From: Desmodus rotundus
Taxonomy: Eukaryota; Chordata; Mammalia; Chiroptera; Phyllostomidae
Direction of reading: 5' to 3'
Assembly: GCF_022682495.2 (NCBI RefSeq)
Contig: NC_071389.1
Location: forward strand, 55,760,239-55,824,238
DNA length: 64,000 bases
In this document: one piece after another, positions 24,131 through 34,539 of the stretch
Numbering within the stretch: position 1 is the first letter of the stretch
Layout of the letters: every line of letters begins with the position of its first letter
Notes under the pieces: model-generated
What the model was told of the DNA's origin: nothing
Seen by the model: the letters and a program-made list of their open reading frames with translations, nothing else
Database searches by the model: none
Program-made: the position numbers and the translations under genes

Positions 24131-24709
24131 ATAAGTGATAAACTTCATGCAACAGAGCATGTTTTCATGCCTTTATTTTGTCCAAATCCTTGCTTTGCTG
24201 AAGCATTGTCATCATTAAAAAACAACAACAACAACAAGAAAACAGTCTGAGGGGACTCATCTTCTTAACTGTAAATAGTACCTTATTTAACTTCCCATTT
24301 GATAGAATGGGTATTTTTAGCTCTGCAAAAGATATGACTGTGCTGAAGGTTGAGTGGGTGACCAAATGGAAAATCCGTGAGTTGGAAAGACATGTGGGAT
24401 TATCTGGGGGAAGCTCAGGACATGAGGCACACGCAGCAATGCCTTTTTAATGTCAGCAGGGAAGGGCTTGGAAGTTCTGCCAGCGCGCATGGATTTTCCA
24501 GATCTCAGTCTCTGATGTTCAGAGCTTGTGTTTCTATTTTTTTACGCCTTGTCAAACATGTGCCTGCCTCAGAGCACTAGTCACTAGCCCTGTGGAGGCA
24601 GAGAACGTGGTGGCAAGGAGACGTGGTGCATAAACTTAGCTGCCGATGTATAGTTCAGCTTTGAAGAGAAATGAATATTATACTGTGTATGTGGATTTTT
24701 TAATAATTG
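24131..24709. other. Intronic sequence, nothing recognised
   Basis: Contains a short (AAC)n run at about 24219-24240. No gene recognised. Confidence 0.5.
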
Positions 24710-24829
24710 AAGGGGAGATAATTTCAAACTTACTGAAAAAGTGTAATAATAACATAAAGAACTGACATTAAACCCTTTACTCAGATCTCCAGTTTCTACC
24801 ATATGTTACATTTGCTTTCTTCTTCTCTC

Positions 24830-24870
24830 TCACACACGTGTGGTGTGTGTATATGTATACACATGTAGAC

Positions 24871-24901
<31 letters not shown>

Positions 24902-24908
24902 TATATAA
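24830..24908. repeat. Compound microsatellite (CA/TG/TA)n
   Basis: Runs of CACACAC, GTGTGTG, a TATATATATATATATATA run and ACACACACACAC in succession. Likely length-polymorphic. Confidence 0.9.
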
Positions 24909-25126
24909 TTTTCTCCATTTGAAAAAGTGGGGTGCCTATATCAATCATCGCTTTATCCCTTAATACTTTAGAATGTAGATACTTAGAACAAAGATATTCG
25001 CTTATATATAACTATAGTACAACTACGAAGTGCAGAAAATCTATCAGTGATATAATGCTTTTAAACTAATCTAATATGTCCAATTGCACTTTTATCAGTT
25101 GTCCTAATAATTTCATCTATGGCATT

Positions 25127-25140
25127 CCCCCCCCCCCCCC
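25127..25140. repeat. C14 homopolymer
   Basis: Fourteen uninterrupted C on the + strand. Such a run is unusual in an AT-rich intron and is prone to sequencing length error. Confidence 0.9.
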
Positions 25141-26237
25141 GTTATAGGTCCAATATAGGATTATGTGTTTCATTTAGTTGTCATGTCTCCCTAGTTGTCT
25201 TTATTCTAGAAAAGTTTCTCATCCTTTTATATAATATTCCCTGAATTTGGGCTTTTGGATTTTTCCTCCTGTTGAAAAACAGGTTGTGCATTCTTGGCAG
25301 GAAAAGTCGGTAAGTGATGCTGTGTCCTCATCGCACTGCATCAGAAGGTGCGTTCTGCCGGTGTCTCATTTATGAGGTTAATTTTTGTCACTCGTCTAAG
25401 GTAGTGTCTGCCAATCTATTCACTGCAGAGTTATATTTTCCTCTGCAGCAATCTGTGGGGAGATGCTCTGAGATTATGAAAATATCCTGTTCTCTTCCTT
25501 GTGCCCCACAGAAGTCTTGTCTGAGTCAGTTTTTATTATAATGACATTTTTTTCTAATTGCATCATTCCTTACATATTTCTTTTAAAGCATTCTATTGAA
25601 AGAAGCACTCCACTTATTTATTTGCTTATCTATTACCGACAAGGACACATGATTTTGTACTTTATTCAGTGGGTTATAGGCCATTACCGTTGTTTATTTG
25701 GGGCTGAGATTTTCTGAGGGCAGCTGCAGGAGTGCCTTTCAGCTGCCTCCTCTAGCCTTGTGACACAGCTCCTGTCATTTTAGTCAACAGTTCCTTCCTT
25801 CTGGCACAAGATGTTCTAGACTCATCTTCCATCTTCCTTCCCCCAGGTCTGGAATCAACCACTTCTTCTAGGAGCTCTTTTGTTGTTTTGCTTTTTTTGT
25901 GAGGACTGATATTTCAAAATGAAGAGGCGGATGCTGTTTGTACTCATTCATTGCTACTGGAGTGTCATTGTTTCTGGTCCTTTCAGGGAAGGGTCAGAAA
26001 CCATGCGTTTTAGAAATTATGAATTTTTTATTACGCTTCCAATTATATTCCTGCACCACAGCATTCTTGTTGGCTTCCCCATAATTTACTTCTCAAAATC
26101 ATTGAAGTATTTACTCATTTGCTTAGCCCTACAATATACACAAAATAGTTTTAGAATTGCCATATCTATACTATGCAAAATAAATCTATTAAGAAGATTT
26201 CAAGATTTGTATGTATTTGTTGTTTTTAGACTAAATG

Positions 26238-26251
26238 TGTATATATATATG

Positions 26252-26292
<41 letters not shown>
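26238..26292. repeat. (TA)n microsatellite
   Basis: Alternating TA with a few G or C interruptions, about 55 bases. Confidence 0.9.
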
Positions 26293-26293
<1 letters not shown>

Positions 26294-26631
26294 CTAAGTA
26301 TTCTATTCAAAGGTTACTTGGAATGTATTTTCTTCTGCTTCCTCTCCCCATGATTGTTACTCACTTGAAATACTGGTGAATTTAGTTGCTTTTCTGAATT
26401 GAGTTTGAGTTATTCCTCATTCTTGTTGACTTATTTTTCTGAATATGTAACATATTATCATGATTCAAAAATTAAAACTATATTAAAAGTTATATTCAGA
26501 GATGTGTTTCTTTCCCCCCGTCCCTTCTATTCCATTACTCATTTCCCCCACTCCTTATAAGTAATCAATTCCATTATTACCGGTTTACCATTCCAGAGTT
26601 CCTTTTTACAAGACAAGAGGGAAAAAAAGGG

Positions 26632-26702
26632 ACTTCCCAAGAATTCAGCATGGTCCCTGCACGAGGATGATGTGCAGTCTTCTCTGTGTAGGTCCAGTTT
26701 TA
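26632..26702 (+). pseudogene. U6 snRNA-like pseudogene fragment
   Basis: AGCATGGTCCCTGCACGAGGATGATGTGCAG (26648-26678, read in two parts) resembles the central U6 segment AGCATGGCCCCTGCGCAAGG followed by ATGACACGC, and the following GTGTAGGTCCAGTTTT resembles the U6 3' end before its T-run. The U6 5' half is not recognisable. A small, decayed retropseudogene is the best explanation; chance similarity is possible. Confidence 0.45.
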
Positions 26703-26849
26703 GTGCACGTGCTGCTGAAGTGAGTACTTGATATGCTTTTAGCTGTGGCTGGAAGTCAGGGTAGGTTGAAGGAGCAGTAGAGCTTGTGCTGGGGCCTCAG
26801 ACGAGAAGGTACGGTGAGGAGAGAGGATTGCATGATTGGGAAGGCAGTG
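26703..26849. other. Intronic sequence, nothing recognised
   Basis: Short unassigned stretch between the U6-like fragment and a MIR. Confidence 0.5.
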
Positions 26850-27065
26850 TAGTGTGAGGCATGGGAGCATGACTTTAGAATCAGACGGGCCAGTTCAGTC
26901 TAGGTTCAACCACTAATGAACTTGCTGTGTAACCTTGGACCAGTCATTAAACCTCTCTATGCCTTCTCTCAAATGGGAATATTAGCACCTTCTTTATAGG
27001 ATTATTTGGGTAAAAATGATGACATATACGAAATGTTTTACAGTACTCAAAATAGCTAAGACTTG
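26850..27065 (+). mobile_element. MIR SINE
   Basis: Well-preserved + strand MIR: GACTTTAGAATCAGACGGGCC, GTTCAACCACTAATGAACTTGC, TGTAACCTTGGACCAGTC, CCTCTCTATGCCTTCTC, AAATGGGAATATTAGCACC, AGGATTATTTGGG. Confidence 0.92.
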
Positions 27066-27303
27066 ACTGACAGCAATAATGACAAAGCATCACCTAATGA
27101 GGAGATGAGATCAATGCAGAGAAATGTATTTCATAGTGCTGCGTGGTCCTCGCAGATGGCACTCTTCAGCTGAAAGGACAACAGACTTACACATTTGTGA
27201 TTTTAGTATTCAAGTCTCAGCATTTCCCAGGTGAAAGCATGAGTCAATCAGAAAATTGAGTTTATTTGAATAACAAAATCTATAAATCCCTTATATATTT
27301 TAA

Positions 27304-27636
27304 GACTGGAGTTGGCAAACATTTTCTATAAGGGGCCAGGTGGTAAACAGTCCAGGCTTGGTCGTAATCTCTGGCGCAGCTGCAGTCTCTGTTGCACCTC
27401 GTGGGCTCTGCCACTGCAGCGCAGGAGCGGCTGCGTGCCATCGGCAACGACGCGCGTGGCTGTGCTAAATAAGGGAAGCCTTTTATGGGTGCTCTAATTT
27501 GAATTGGTACAATTTTCACATGTCGCAATTATTCTTTTATTCTCCTGGCCATTTAAAAAGGTAAAAATCACTCATAGTTCATGAACTGTATAAAAAGTAG
27601 CTATGTGAGCCACTGTTTGCTGATTTCTAGTTTAAG
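27304..27636 (+). mobile_element. hAT-Charlie-type non-autonomous DNA transposon
   Basis: ACTGGAGTTGGCAAACATTTTCTATAAGGGGCCAGG opens the element and GTTTGCTGATTTCTAGT closes it, giving imperfect terminal inverted repeats. The interior reads GTAAACAGTCCAGGC, GTCTCTGTTGCACC, CTCTGCCACTGCAGCGC, CGTGGCTGTG, in the order of a familiar Charlie-type element, with a CpG-rich patch near 27420-27460. Clear family class; exact name not assigned. Confidence 0.75.
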
Positions 27637-27874
27637 AGAAGACTTATATTTTGATTTAAAATAGAAATAAGGGCTTATACCATGTAGTTAAGAAATGAGG
27701 CTAAATTGACTTAAAATTAACTTTATTTTGAATTAAGTGATTTGTAAATAATCACAAAACAAAAGTGTCATTCTCAGAATATCTTCTTATAGAAACCTTT
27801 ATGATTTGGGGTACTTTTACTTCAGTAGAACTAAGTTAATCACATTTAGTGTGATCTTTATTCTGAGGAATATG
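27637..27874. other. Intronic sequence, nothing recognised
   Basis: AT-rich and unassigned. Confidence 0.5.
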
Positions 27875-27890
27875 GTACTCATATATTTCT

Positions 27891-28105
27891 TTTTTTAAAA
27901 AAAGATTTTATTTATTTATTTTTAGAGAGTGGGGAAGGGAGGGAGAAAGAGAGGGAGAGAAACATCAGTGTGTGGTTGCTTCTCACATGTTTTCCACTGG
28001 GGTCCTGGCCCACAACCCAGGAATGTGCTCTGACTGGGAATTGAACTGATGACCCTTTGGTTTGCAGGCCGGCGCCCAATCCACTGAGCCACACCAGCCA
28101 GGGCA
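27891..28105 (-). mobile_element. VES SINE (bat tRNA-derived), with target duplication
   Basis: Antisense full-length VES: the A-rich tail appears as TTTTTTTAAAAAAAGATTTTATTTATTT, then an AG-rich body, then the tRNA-like head ending CACTGAGCCACACCAGCCAGGGC. Flanked by a 16-base target duplication, GTACTCATATATTTCT at 27875-27890 and GTACTCATGTATTTCT at 28106-28121, differing at one base. Confidence 0.95.
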
Positions 28106-28391
28106 GTACTCATGTATTTCTAATTTTTTGATTATTTAATTGTCCAAAACTAATAATCAGCAAGGTTGGAAATGTACAGTTCAAAGGGGCAGAGGATTCT
28201 AGGATGGAAGCTAGGGTCTGCGAGAAGAGGCAGGTAAAGCCAGAACAGAAGTGATGATCTGGGAAAATAGACATCTGAGATCTGGAAGCCACGATAGAGG
28301 CAAATAACAGCTTTGGCTGAAGTAAGCAAAAGTAAAGCGGAAAGGTGGGGGTTGTCAAAAAAGAGATTTCAGAGTTCAAAGGTGATGGGTC

Positions 28392-28512
28392 ACTTTCTTT
28401 CCCAGCTTTATTGAGATATAATTGACATATAACATTGTGTAAGTTTAAGGTGTAGAGTGTATTGATTTGATACATTTACATATTGCAAAAATGATTACCA
28501 AAGTGATAGGTC
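28392..28512 (-). mobile_element. L1 3'-end fragment, antisense
   Basis: TTTCCCAGCTTTATTGAGATATAATTGACATATAACATTGTG, then TTAAGGTGTAGAGTG and TGATACATTTACATATTGC: the typical antisense 3' end of an older L1. Confidence 0.8.
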
Positions 28513-28654
28513 ATTTTGGAGAGCTATAACCCAAAATTCTACTCTTGGGGTCATCTCATCTGCCTTTTCTTTCTTTTTTTCTTGTCTTCTTTTATTTTTT
28601 ATTTTTTAAACTAGCCATTTGGTCGTGAGTTAATTAGATGTATCTGATGCTGAG
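28513..28654. other. Intronic sequence, T-rich
   Basis: Includes a T-rich run at about 28565-28610. Nothing else recognised. Confidence 0.5.
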
Positions 28655-28840
28655 TGTTTTGTGGAAAGAACATGCATTTTACAATGACACCACCTCCACT
28701 TGAAGCCCAGTTCTGCTCTTTATTAGCTGTGTTATTTTGGTTAAGCCATGTTTCATTGTGCTTTGACCTTCTCATTCACCAATGGAACATTAAATACCCT
28801 CCCGTTAGGCTAGTTGTGAGGACTATATGAAATAACTACT
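28655..28840 (+). mobile_element. MIR SINE
   Basis: GAAAGAACATGCATTTTAC, CACTTGAAGCCCAGTTCTG, TTATTAGCTGTGTTATTTTGG, TTGACCTTCTCATTCACCAATGG, GCTAGTTGTGAGGACTATATG in + strand MIR order. Confidence 0.82.
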
Positions 28841-29175
28841 TACAGTTGGTGTGTGAACGTTAGTCTATTATCATGAACATGGTTGGAGGTCAGTGTTGGG
28901 AGGGTCAGCAGCATAGATCTCAGAGTTTCTGACCATGGCGGTGGCGCACGCAGCTCGAAGAACTTTGAATCTAATGCTAAGACTTTGGGGAGGGTGGGAT
29001 GCCACCTTGGAGTTCTGCTGGTATCTGTGATGAGAAAGCAGAGCTCTGTGCGTATATGGGATGAAGTAACGGAAGATACTGCAATCATGGTCTGAAATGG
29101 TTGGGACTTCAAAGTTTAATAATGTTGTCAATGCTTCCAAAAAATATTTAATGCTGCCTTCTTTGCTTATTTTCT

Positions 29176-29357
29176 TTTAAAATCCTCACCTGAGGGTATT
29201 TCCATTGATTTGAGGGGTGGGGGGAGAGGGAGAGAGAGAGATGTGAGAGAGAAACATGGATCAGTTGCCTCCCTCGTGCCCCCGAACAGGCAAATAACGC
29301 ACAACCTTTCCGTGTTTTGGACAATGTTCCAACCAACTGAGCCGTCTGGCCAGGGCT
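29176..29357 (-). mobile_element. Bat tRNA-derived SINE, internally deleted
   Basis: AAAATCCTCACCTGAGGGTATTTCC, an AG-rich body, then CCAACCAACTGAGCCGTCTGGCCAGGGC. This is the second bat SINE type seen here, with the AATCCTCACC head. The middle is shorter than in the copy at 34540. Flanks CTTCTTTGCT (from 29159) and CTTCTCTGCT (from 29358) may be a decayed target duplication. Confidence 0.85.
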
Positions 29358-29373
29358 CTTCTCTGCTGTTTTC

Positions 29374-31154
29374 GTCATCAATCTCCAAAGTCAGATGAGT
29401 AAAAGTTCTAAGTGTTGTAGAGAAAGATATTAAGTGACTCAGTAAATACAAGTATAGAAATAGTGCCTCTGTTTTTTTGCCTTCCTAGTCCTTTGTGCCT
29501 GAGCAGCACTTGTAGCAATATTATTAATCTCTATCAAGTTATTGTACGATTATCAAAGTATGTTAGATTTCAGACATTTGTCTCAACTTGGGCATTCATT
29601 CTCTATCTACTTCAGAAGCTAAGGCTCAGGTAACCTACAAGACATATAATCAACGTCTCCCACTTTGCCTCTCTATCTGGTTTACCTTGCAGTGCTCTTC
29701 TCCAAGTTACTGTGTTGATTTTCCTGTCTCTTCGTCCCAGATCCTTATCTGCTGCCCCTGATGGTTACATACGCTTTGACTTTTCTCTTGCTCACCTGGA
29801 TTCTCACCTTGCTGCCTGCTGACTTCTGGTAACTGCCTTTCCTCCCTTCGCCTTGGGCACTATTCTGGTGACTTTTGTGGCTACTCACAGGCCCAGGTGA
29901 ACCTAGATTTTTGCGACTCTGCCTTTTAATTCACTGGTAAGATTCATCCATGTCTTTAAAGTCTTTCATTTAATTAGTTTTATATAATGTTTATTTTCAA
30001 TAAAATTATAACAATGTCTTAAATGAAAAATAATATGTAAAACCGAAATTTGTATGGTGTAGTTGATTGAAGAAAAATATGTTCACGCTATATCGAGGCA
30101 TAGGATAACATTGAGAAGAAAGTTAGAGTTCCAAATTTTCACATTCTCGAATGGTTTAAGAACGGTTAGGTGACAGAATATTACAGATTTTTTCCCTTTG
30201 TTTCTTTGGACTTTAATGTTCTGTCTGATCTTGCTTATGTTGCTGTGAGTCGTGCGTTGTGGTCACCGTTATTTGTGTCGTAGCTTATAAGGCTGATATG
30301 GACTTACATTACAACTATGCCAGCTCGACAATGAACTTTCTGGTTTCTTTGCTTCATAATTAACTATTTGCAATGCTAAATGGTAAGCTCTGTTTGAATG
30401 GGCATTCTTATGTCGTTGGCATAAAGCATATTAATAGTTACTACTATGGCGAACATAGCAGTGTTCTTAAAATTTTGGGGGTGAAAAGAACCTATTGTGA
30501 GTTTTGGAATATTAGCAATAAAATTAAAAAATTAAAAAAATGCCCGACCTTCCCGGGTTAGTCTTTTACAAGGTTTTACTTTCTTGTGGCAATATTATGA
30601 AGATGCTGGGGTACGTGAAATCAGTTCTTCCTTAACTCTTGGATACAGTGATCCATCAGGCTGATGATTCAGACAGCATTCTTCCTCCTGGCAAGAGTGT
30701 GACATACTTCTGTCACATAATAGCAGCAGCTCCTGATACTTCTATCCTGTCACGCCCCTGAAGGATTTGTGACATGTGAGGCAGGTCATGGCCTTCATTT
30801 TGCTCCATTTCTTACCTCTGTGCAGGAACCTGTGCATCCTTTGCAGGGTTGTCACTTGTACAGTTTTCTGCAGTTCCTGTCCCTAAAATCCCTTAAAAAA
30901 TTCTTAGTGCTGTCTTAGGGAGTCCTAGGCTGCATTTTGAGACTGCATTAGAGATGTATTGTATACAACTCAGAGAGATTTTTAAAAAATCAATTTGAAA
31001 TTTGTCCTTAGGTGAAAGTCCTTCTCACCTAAAAGATATAAATGTGAAATGGTAGTATAAAATCATTCTTAACTAAGGTTTAAAAAATACAGCCAGTAGA
31101 AAAAGCTCTAGCTCTATTCGTATGTAGTGGGCTTCATGCTGAAATGATTCCATA
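29374..31154. other. Intronic sequence, nothing recognised
   Basis: About 1.8 kb without a nameable repeat or a gene. The 62-codon frame at 30373-30561 has no domain. Confidence 0.5.
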
Positions 31155-31292
31155 GTCATTTATGGAGGGACTTTTCTCTGCAGGCATTGTGCTAGAGACA
31201 GGGCATACAGTGGTAAACAGGACCATCTCCTTCCCCAAGGTATTACAGTTCAGTAATGGAACCTGAGAGGTAAATGAACAATTGCACTGTGG
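31155..31292 (-). mobile_element. L2 LINE fragment
   Basis: CAGGCATTGTGCTAGAGACAGGGCATACAGTGGTAAACAGGACC and CCCCAAGGTATTACAGTTCAG: antisense L2 near its 3' end. Confidence 0.72.
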
Positions 31293-31412
31293 TTATGTTG
31301 AACTTGGCAAATGACTTGATCTAAGCCTCAATTTTCCTGATCTATGACACAAGACACTCATTAAGTTGTTAAAATTAAATGAGATAGTACATGTAAAGTG
31401 CTTAGCTTACAG
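31293..31412 (+). mobile_element. MIR SINE fragment
   Basis: ACTTGGCAAATGACTTGATC, AAGCCTCAATTTTCCTGATC, TTGTTAAAATTAAATGAGATAG, AAAGTGCTTAGC in + strand MIR order. Confidence 0.82.
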
Positions 31413-31726
31413 CTCAAGCACATGGAGCAGGAAGTATTATAGAAGCATGGTACCTTACATAATCCTGGTTGAGTGGGATGGGGTGATGCCAGGAAAAGCT
31501 TCTCAGAGGAGCTGGTGACTGTGATGGAGCTGAATACTGGCTGATAAGGAAGAGGAATGGTTGGAGGTAAGATGGTTGTCTTTTGCTGCTTGGTCTTCCG
31601 TCTTAAAGTGAGCATTAAACTGCTTTGTTACTATGTTAATGTATTGTATATAGTGCCTCAAGAACATGAAAAGTAATGTTATGCAGTTCTATTTTATATT
31701 AAGTGTTATCCTTAATTTTCTTCTAG
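31413..31726. other. End of GIPC2 intron 2
   Basis: Ends in the exon 3 acceptor TTAATTTTCTTCTAG. Nothing else recognised. Confidence 0.65.
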
Positions 31727-31907
31727 AGAATTAAAGATGGCAGCATAATTGACTCAGTTAAAACTATCTGTGTGGGAGATCACATTGAATGTGTAAATGG
31801 AGAAAATATTGCTGGCTGGCGTCATTTTGAGGTTGCTAAGAAGTTAAGGGAATTAAAAAAGGAGAAATTCTTTACCTTGAATTTAATAGAACCTAAGAAG
31901 GCATTTG
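31727..31907 (+). CDS. GIPC2: GIPC2 exon 3 (second half of PDZ domain)
   Basis: 181 bases, 60 codons plus one base. The acceptor is CCTTAATTTTCTTCTAG before AGA; the donor is GCATTTG followed by GTAAGT, leaving phase 1. Continuing in frame from exon 2, it starts RIKDGSIIDSVKTICVGDHI, continues CVNGENIAGWRHFEVAKKLR and ends FTLNLIEPKKAF. These are PDZ strands C to F: GDHI and NGENI form the conserved turn, and the AKKLRELKK helix lines the peptide groove. The sequence closely follows GIPC2 as I recall it (RIKDGGVIDSVKTICVGDHI); conservative differences are expected between species. No stops or frameshifts. A pyrimidine-rich microsatellite begins about 33 bases past the donor. Confidence 0.97.
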
Positions 31908-31939
31908 GTAAGTCGTTTTTATGTGTGTGTGTGAGATGG

Positions 31940-32027
31940 TCCTTTCCCCTTTCTTCCCTCCCTTCCTCCCTCCCTCCCTCCCTCCCTCCCTTCCTCCCTC
32001 CCTCCCTTCCTCCTTCCCTTCTTCTTG
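31940..32027. repeat. Pyrimidine microsatellite (TTCC/CCTC)n
   Basis: About 88 bases of nearly pure C/T made of CCCT and TTCC units, just inside intron 3. The minus strand is pure purine. The long plus and minus open frames over it are low-complexity artefacts. Confidence 0.95.
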
Positions 32028-32099
32028 TCTTTTTAAAAATCATTTTATTACCACTATTTATATCATAGTGTTATTTTTCAGGGCTCTCTCTGTGCCGAT

Positions 32100-32262
32100 A
32101 TTTTTTACATTTTTTATTAAAGATTTGTTTTCAATTCCCATTTACATTTAATATCACTGTGTTAGTTTCAGGTGTACAGCACAGTGCTAGACAGCCGTGC
32201 ACTGTACGCAGTGTTCCCTCCGGTATTCCCCGTTTCCCTGACTTAGCTCTCTAAGGGAACGG
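32100..32262 (-). mobile_element. L1 3'-end fragment, antisense
   Basis: TTTTTTACATTTTTTATTAAAG, ATCACTGTGTTAGTTTCAGGTGTACAGCACAGTG and CCCTCCGGTATTCCCCG: the antisense L1 3'-UTR pattern also seen at 22683. Confidence 0.65.
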
Positions 32263-33377
32263 AGTGCTTCAGGGTGGTGAGTGCTGTGGTGTGGGGACAT
32301 GGGCTGCTGGCGTATCAGTTAACAACATGGGAAATAATAGAATAACAGACAGTACTACTTACAAGGAAAACAACCATTGAAGGAAAAAAAATTGCCTAGA
32401 AGGACATTCTCTCAAAAAGGCATTTGGAGTTATGAAGTCTTTGAATCCTATGTGGTTGTTCCAAGCTAAGAACGGCACACTGTATTGTGTTCATCTTCCT
32501 GAGCAGTAAGATTTTTGTTAAGCTCTCTCACTTATAGCAACTGTCATTCATGGTCCTCAATAGCAAAATCTTTAGTCACACACAGGGTTGGTATTTAAAG
32601 TAGTTATCTAGTCTATTTTAAAGACTTCCTTCAGTCCTTTTCTTCCACTGGCATTTTGAATTGGCAGGGTGGGACAGTATGGAATTACTTTGGTGTGACA
32701 TCTGTATTGCTTGGTTTTAGCCATGGCAGCTGTGTTCCGACTCTTGTTCAAACCCTGAAGGCCATTTCATCTCCAGGAAAATGTGCCAGCTTCTCTCACA
32801 ACCCAGCATTATTTTAATAAGCCAAATGATAGCGTGGTGTTCATCAGTGTTAAAATATCTTCAGAATCCTTCTGGGCCTGCCCTTACTCATCCATGACCC
32901 CACCCACTTTATGTTCTTTCCTTTGCTCATAGAACACAAATAGTCCTTTTAGTTTGTCTCTAATGGCTATTTTCTCAAGGCAGTTAGTGACAGTGATGGG
33001 AAAATGTAGTGGGTCTGGGGACTTATGTTTCTCCTTTCTTTAGCAAGTAAGTGGCAGATCCTAGCCATCTGGAATTGGAAATTTTTTCCTGCTTCCAAGT
33101 GATTTTGTGCCATTTAATAGAAATACTCTGTAGGTTACATTACTTGTGGGAGACAGAGTTCCAAGAAGATACAAGAAAAGAATGCTTTATGGCAGGACTG
33201 CTCCCGGAGGCACCATTCTAGAAGCCACTGCTGTGGATGCAGTGGTGGCATCCAGTGCATTGCGGCATCTGAGCTCACTTCTAACCAAGGAAGATGGGCC
33301 AGCACTAGATTTCTGACCAGCAGCTCCTTTTGAAGTGGCTTTGCTTGGTAACAGACTTCCCAGGTGTCAGCATATAA
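32263..33377. other. Intronic sequence, nothing recognised
   Basis: Unassigned. No gene or clear repeat. Confidence 0.5.
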
Positions 33378-33390
33378 ATTGATAGCATAT

Positions 33391-33608
33391 ATCTCTGACC
33401 CATGTTACTCAGTTGGTTTGGCCTCGTTCCGCAAAGTGAGCGGTTGCTGGTTCAATTCCTGGCCAGGGCACGTACCTAGGTTGCGAGTTTGGTCCCCGGC
33501 TTGTACAAGAGGCAATCAATTGAAGTTTCTCTCGCACATCAATGTTCTCTCCTCTCTTTCTCCCTCCCTTCCCTTCACTCTAAAAATAAATAAGTTAAAT
33601 CTTTAAAA
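33391..33608 (+). mobile_element. Bat tRNA-derived SINE, + strand, with target duplication
   Basis: The head CTGACCCATGTTACTCAGTTGG includes a tRNA-like A box, and TTGCTGGTTCAATTCCTGG is the B box. The body ends TCTAAAAATAAATAAG and an A-rich tail. Flanked by AATTGATAGCATAT (from 33378) and AATTGATAGCACAT (from 33609), a target duplication with one mismatch. This is the only bat SINE in the window on the same strand as GIPC2. Confidence 0.93.
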
Positions 33609-33622
33609 AATTGATAGCACAT

Positions 33623-34088
33623 AGGCAGTTTGAGAGAGATATTCTTATTTGATTTGGATTCTTCGTAAATCAAAGTCATTCTCATTGTGTAGCCCAAGGA
33701 AATCTCTGCCATTCAATGTTGTTTTCCAGAGTTATTCTTTTCCTGTTTTCCTCTGCTGCCTCATAAGAATTCCATGAACAGATTTGAGAAGGACACTGGG
33801 TACAGTTTTCCTAATGAGGGTGTATTTATTTCAGCATTCCAAATTCTCATGGTGCAGTGGGTTAAAATACCTGGAGGATGGTGTTGGGGAAATGACAGGT
33901 GTTTATTTTCCAAGGTTTCTATGGCAGCTTAGCACAACTTAAGTCTACTGGTGTCAATGCATTTTCCACTCTGTGGGATGGCCCTTGCCTCTGGGCCCCA
34001 GACTGGGGACTTGTCTCTTAGAAGTAGGCCATGCTGCCCTGCTCATTCTTCAGCCCTTAATTTTGCAGCTTATCTTTTTGCCTCTGCC
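33623..34088. other. Intronic sequence, nothing recognised
   Basis: Unassigned. Confidence 0.5.
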
Positions 34089-34101
34089 ATAAAGGCAACA
34101 C

Positions 34102-34145
34102 AGTCTACGGCCACACCATCCTGAATGCACCTGATCTCGTCTGAA
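34102..34145 (+). pseudogene. 5S rRNA retropseudogene, 3'-truncated and tailless
   Basis: GTCTACGGCCACACCATCC (from 34103) continuing TGAATGCACCTGATCTCGTC to TGA at 34144 matches the first 42 bases of vertebrate 5S rRNA (GTCTACGGCCATACCACCC and so on) with about four differences. The rest of 5S and any poly(A) tail are missing. It is bounded by a perfect 13-base direct repeat, ATAAAGGCAACAC, at 34089-34101 and 34146-34158, so it was inserted by target-primed reverse transcription. It is a non-functional RNA remnant. Confidence 0.92.
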
Positions 34146-34158
34146 ATAAAGGCAACAC

Positions 34159-34537
34159 TAGTTTGTTCCTCATCTGCTGGCTTCATACCAGCACTTGGCT
34201 CTTTGCCAAGGAGGGAGTATACGTCAGGAGGTACCTGGTTGACCAGGCTTCCACCAGTTCTCTCAGTCCCAGTCTTATCTTTTGCTATGTTTTCTTCCTT
34301 CCTGTGTTTTTCTAGCATTATCCTTGATACAGTGATTCAAATTTCATAGTTTATTTTTTATGATTATCTGACTCTCTGGCATCTTGGATTTCTACCAGGA
34401 GAAAGGGCCACTCTAGGTGAGGTAGACTTTTTTCTTCTCTGATTCAGATAGGCTATCTTGGCTGAAGCTAAGTGTTTCTGGGATTTTACCAAAAGCTGTC
34501 AGAAATGGTCATACACTCCAGTGTTTTCTTTCCTTTT
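34159..34537. other. Intronic sequence, nothing recognised
   Basis: Unassigned. Short opposite-strand frames here include the 5S remnant and are not genes. Confidence 0.5.
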
Positions 34538-34539
34538 TT

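Larger units (their letters stand above)
24710..26580 (-). mobile_element. Old L1 (L1M-type) remnant, antisense
   Basis: A long, colinear match to an ancient L1 pattern: GGGGAGATAATTTCAAACTTACTG, CAGATCTCCAGTTTCTACC, CAATTGCACTTTTATCAGTTGTCC, TTTAGTTGTCATGTCTCCC, GGTTGTGCATTCTTGGCAGG, GTGATGCTGTGTCCTCATCGC, GGTAGTGTCTGCCA, GGGGAGATGCTCTGAGATTATG, CAGTGGGTTATAGGCCATTACC, TTCTGGCACAAGATGTTC, TCATTGCTACTGGAGTGTC. It is interrupted by microsatellites at 24830-24908, 25127-25140 and 26238-26292. Frames inside (for example 25919-26353) are chance frames. Confidence 0.7.

Noticed and set aside
31772..32151. Open frames on both strands over the exon 3 donor and the C/T repeat
   Set aside because: They read through a splice donor into a microsatellite; only 31727-31907 is coding.
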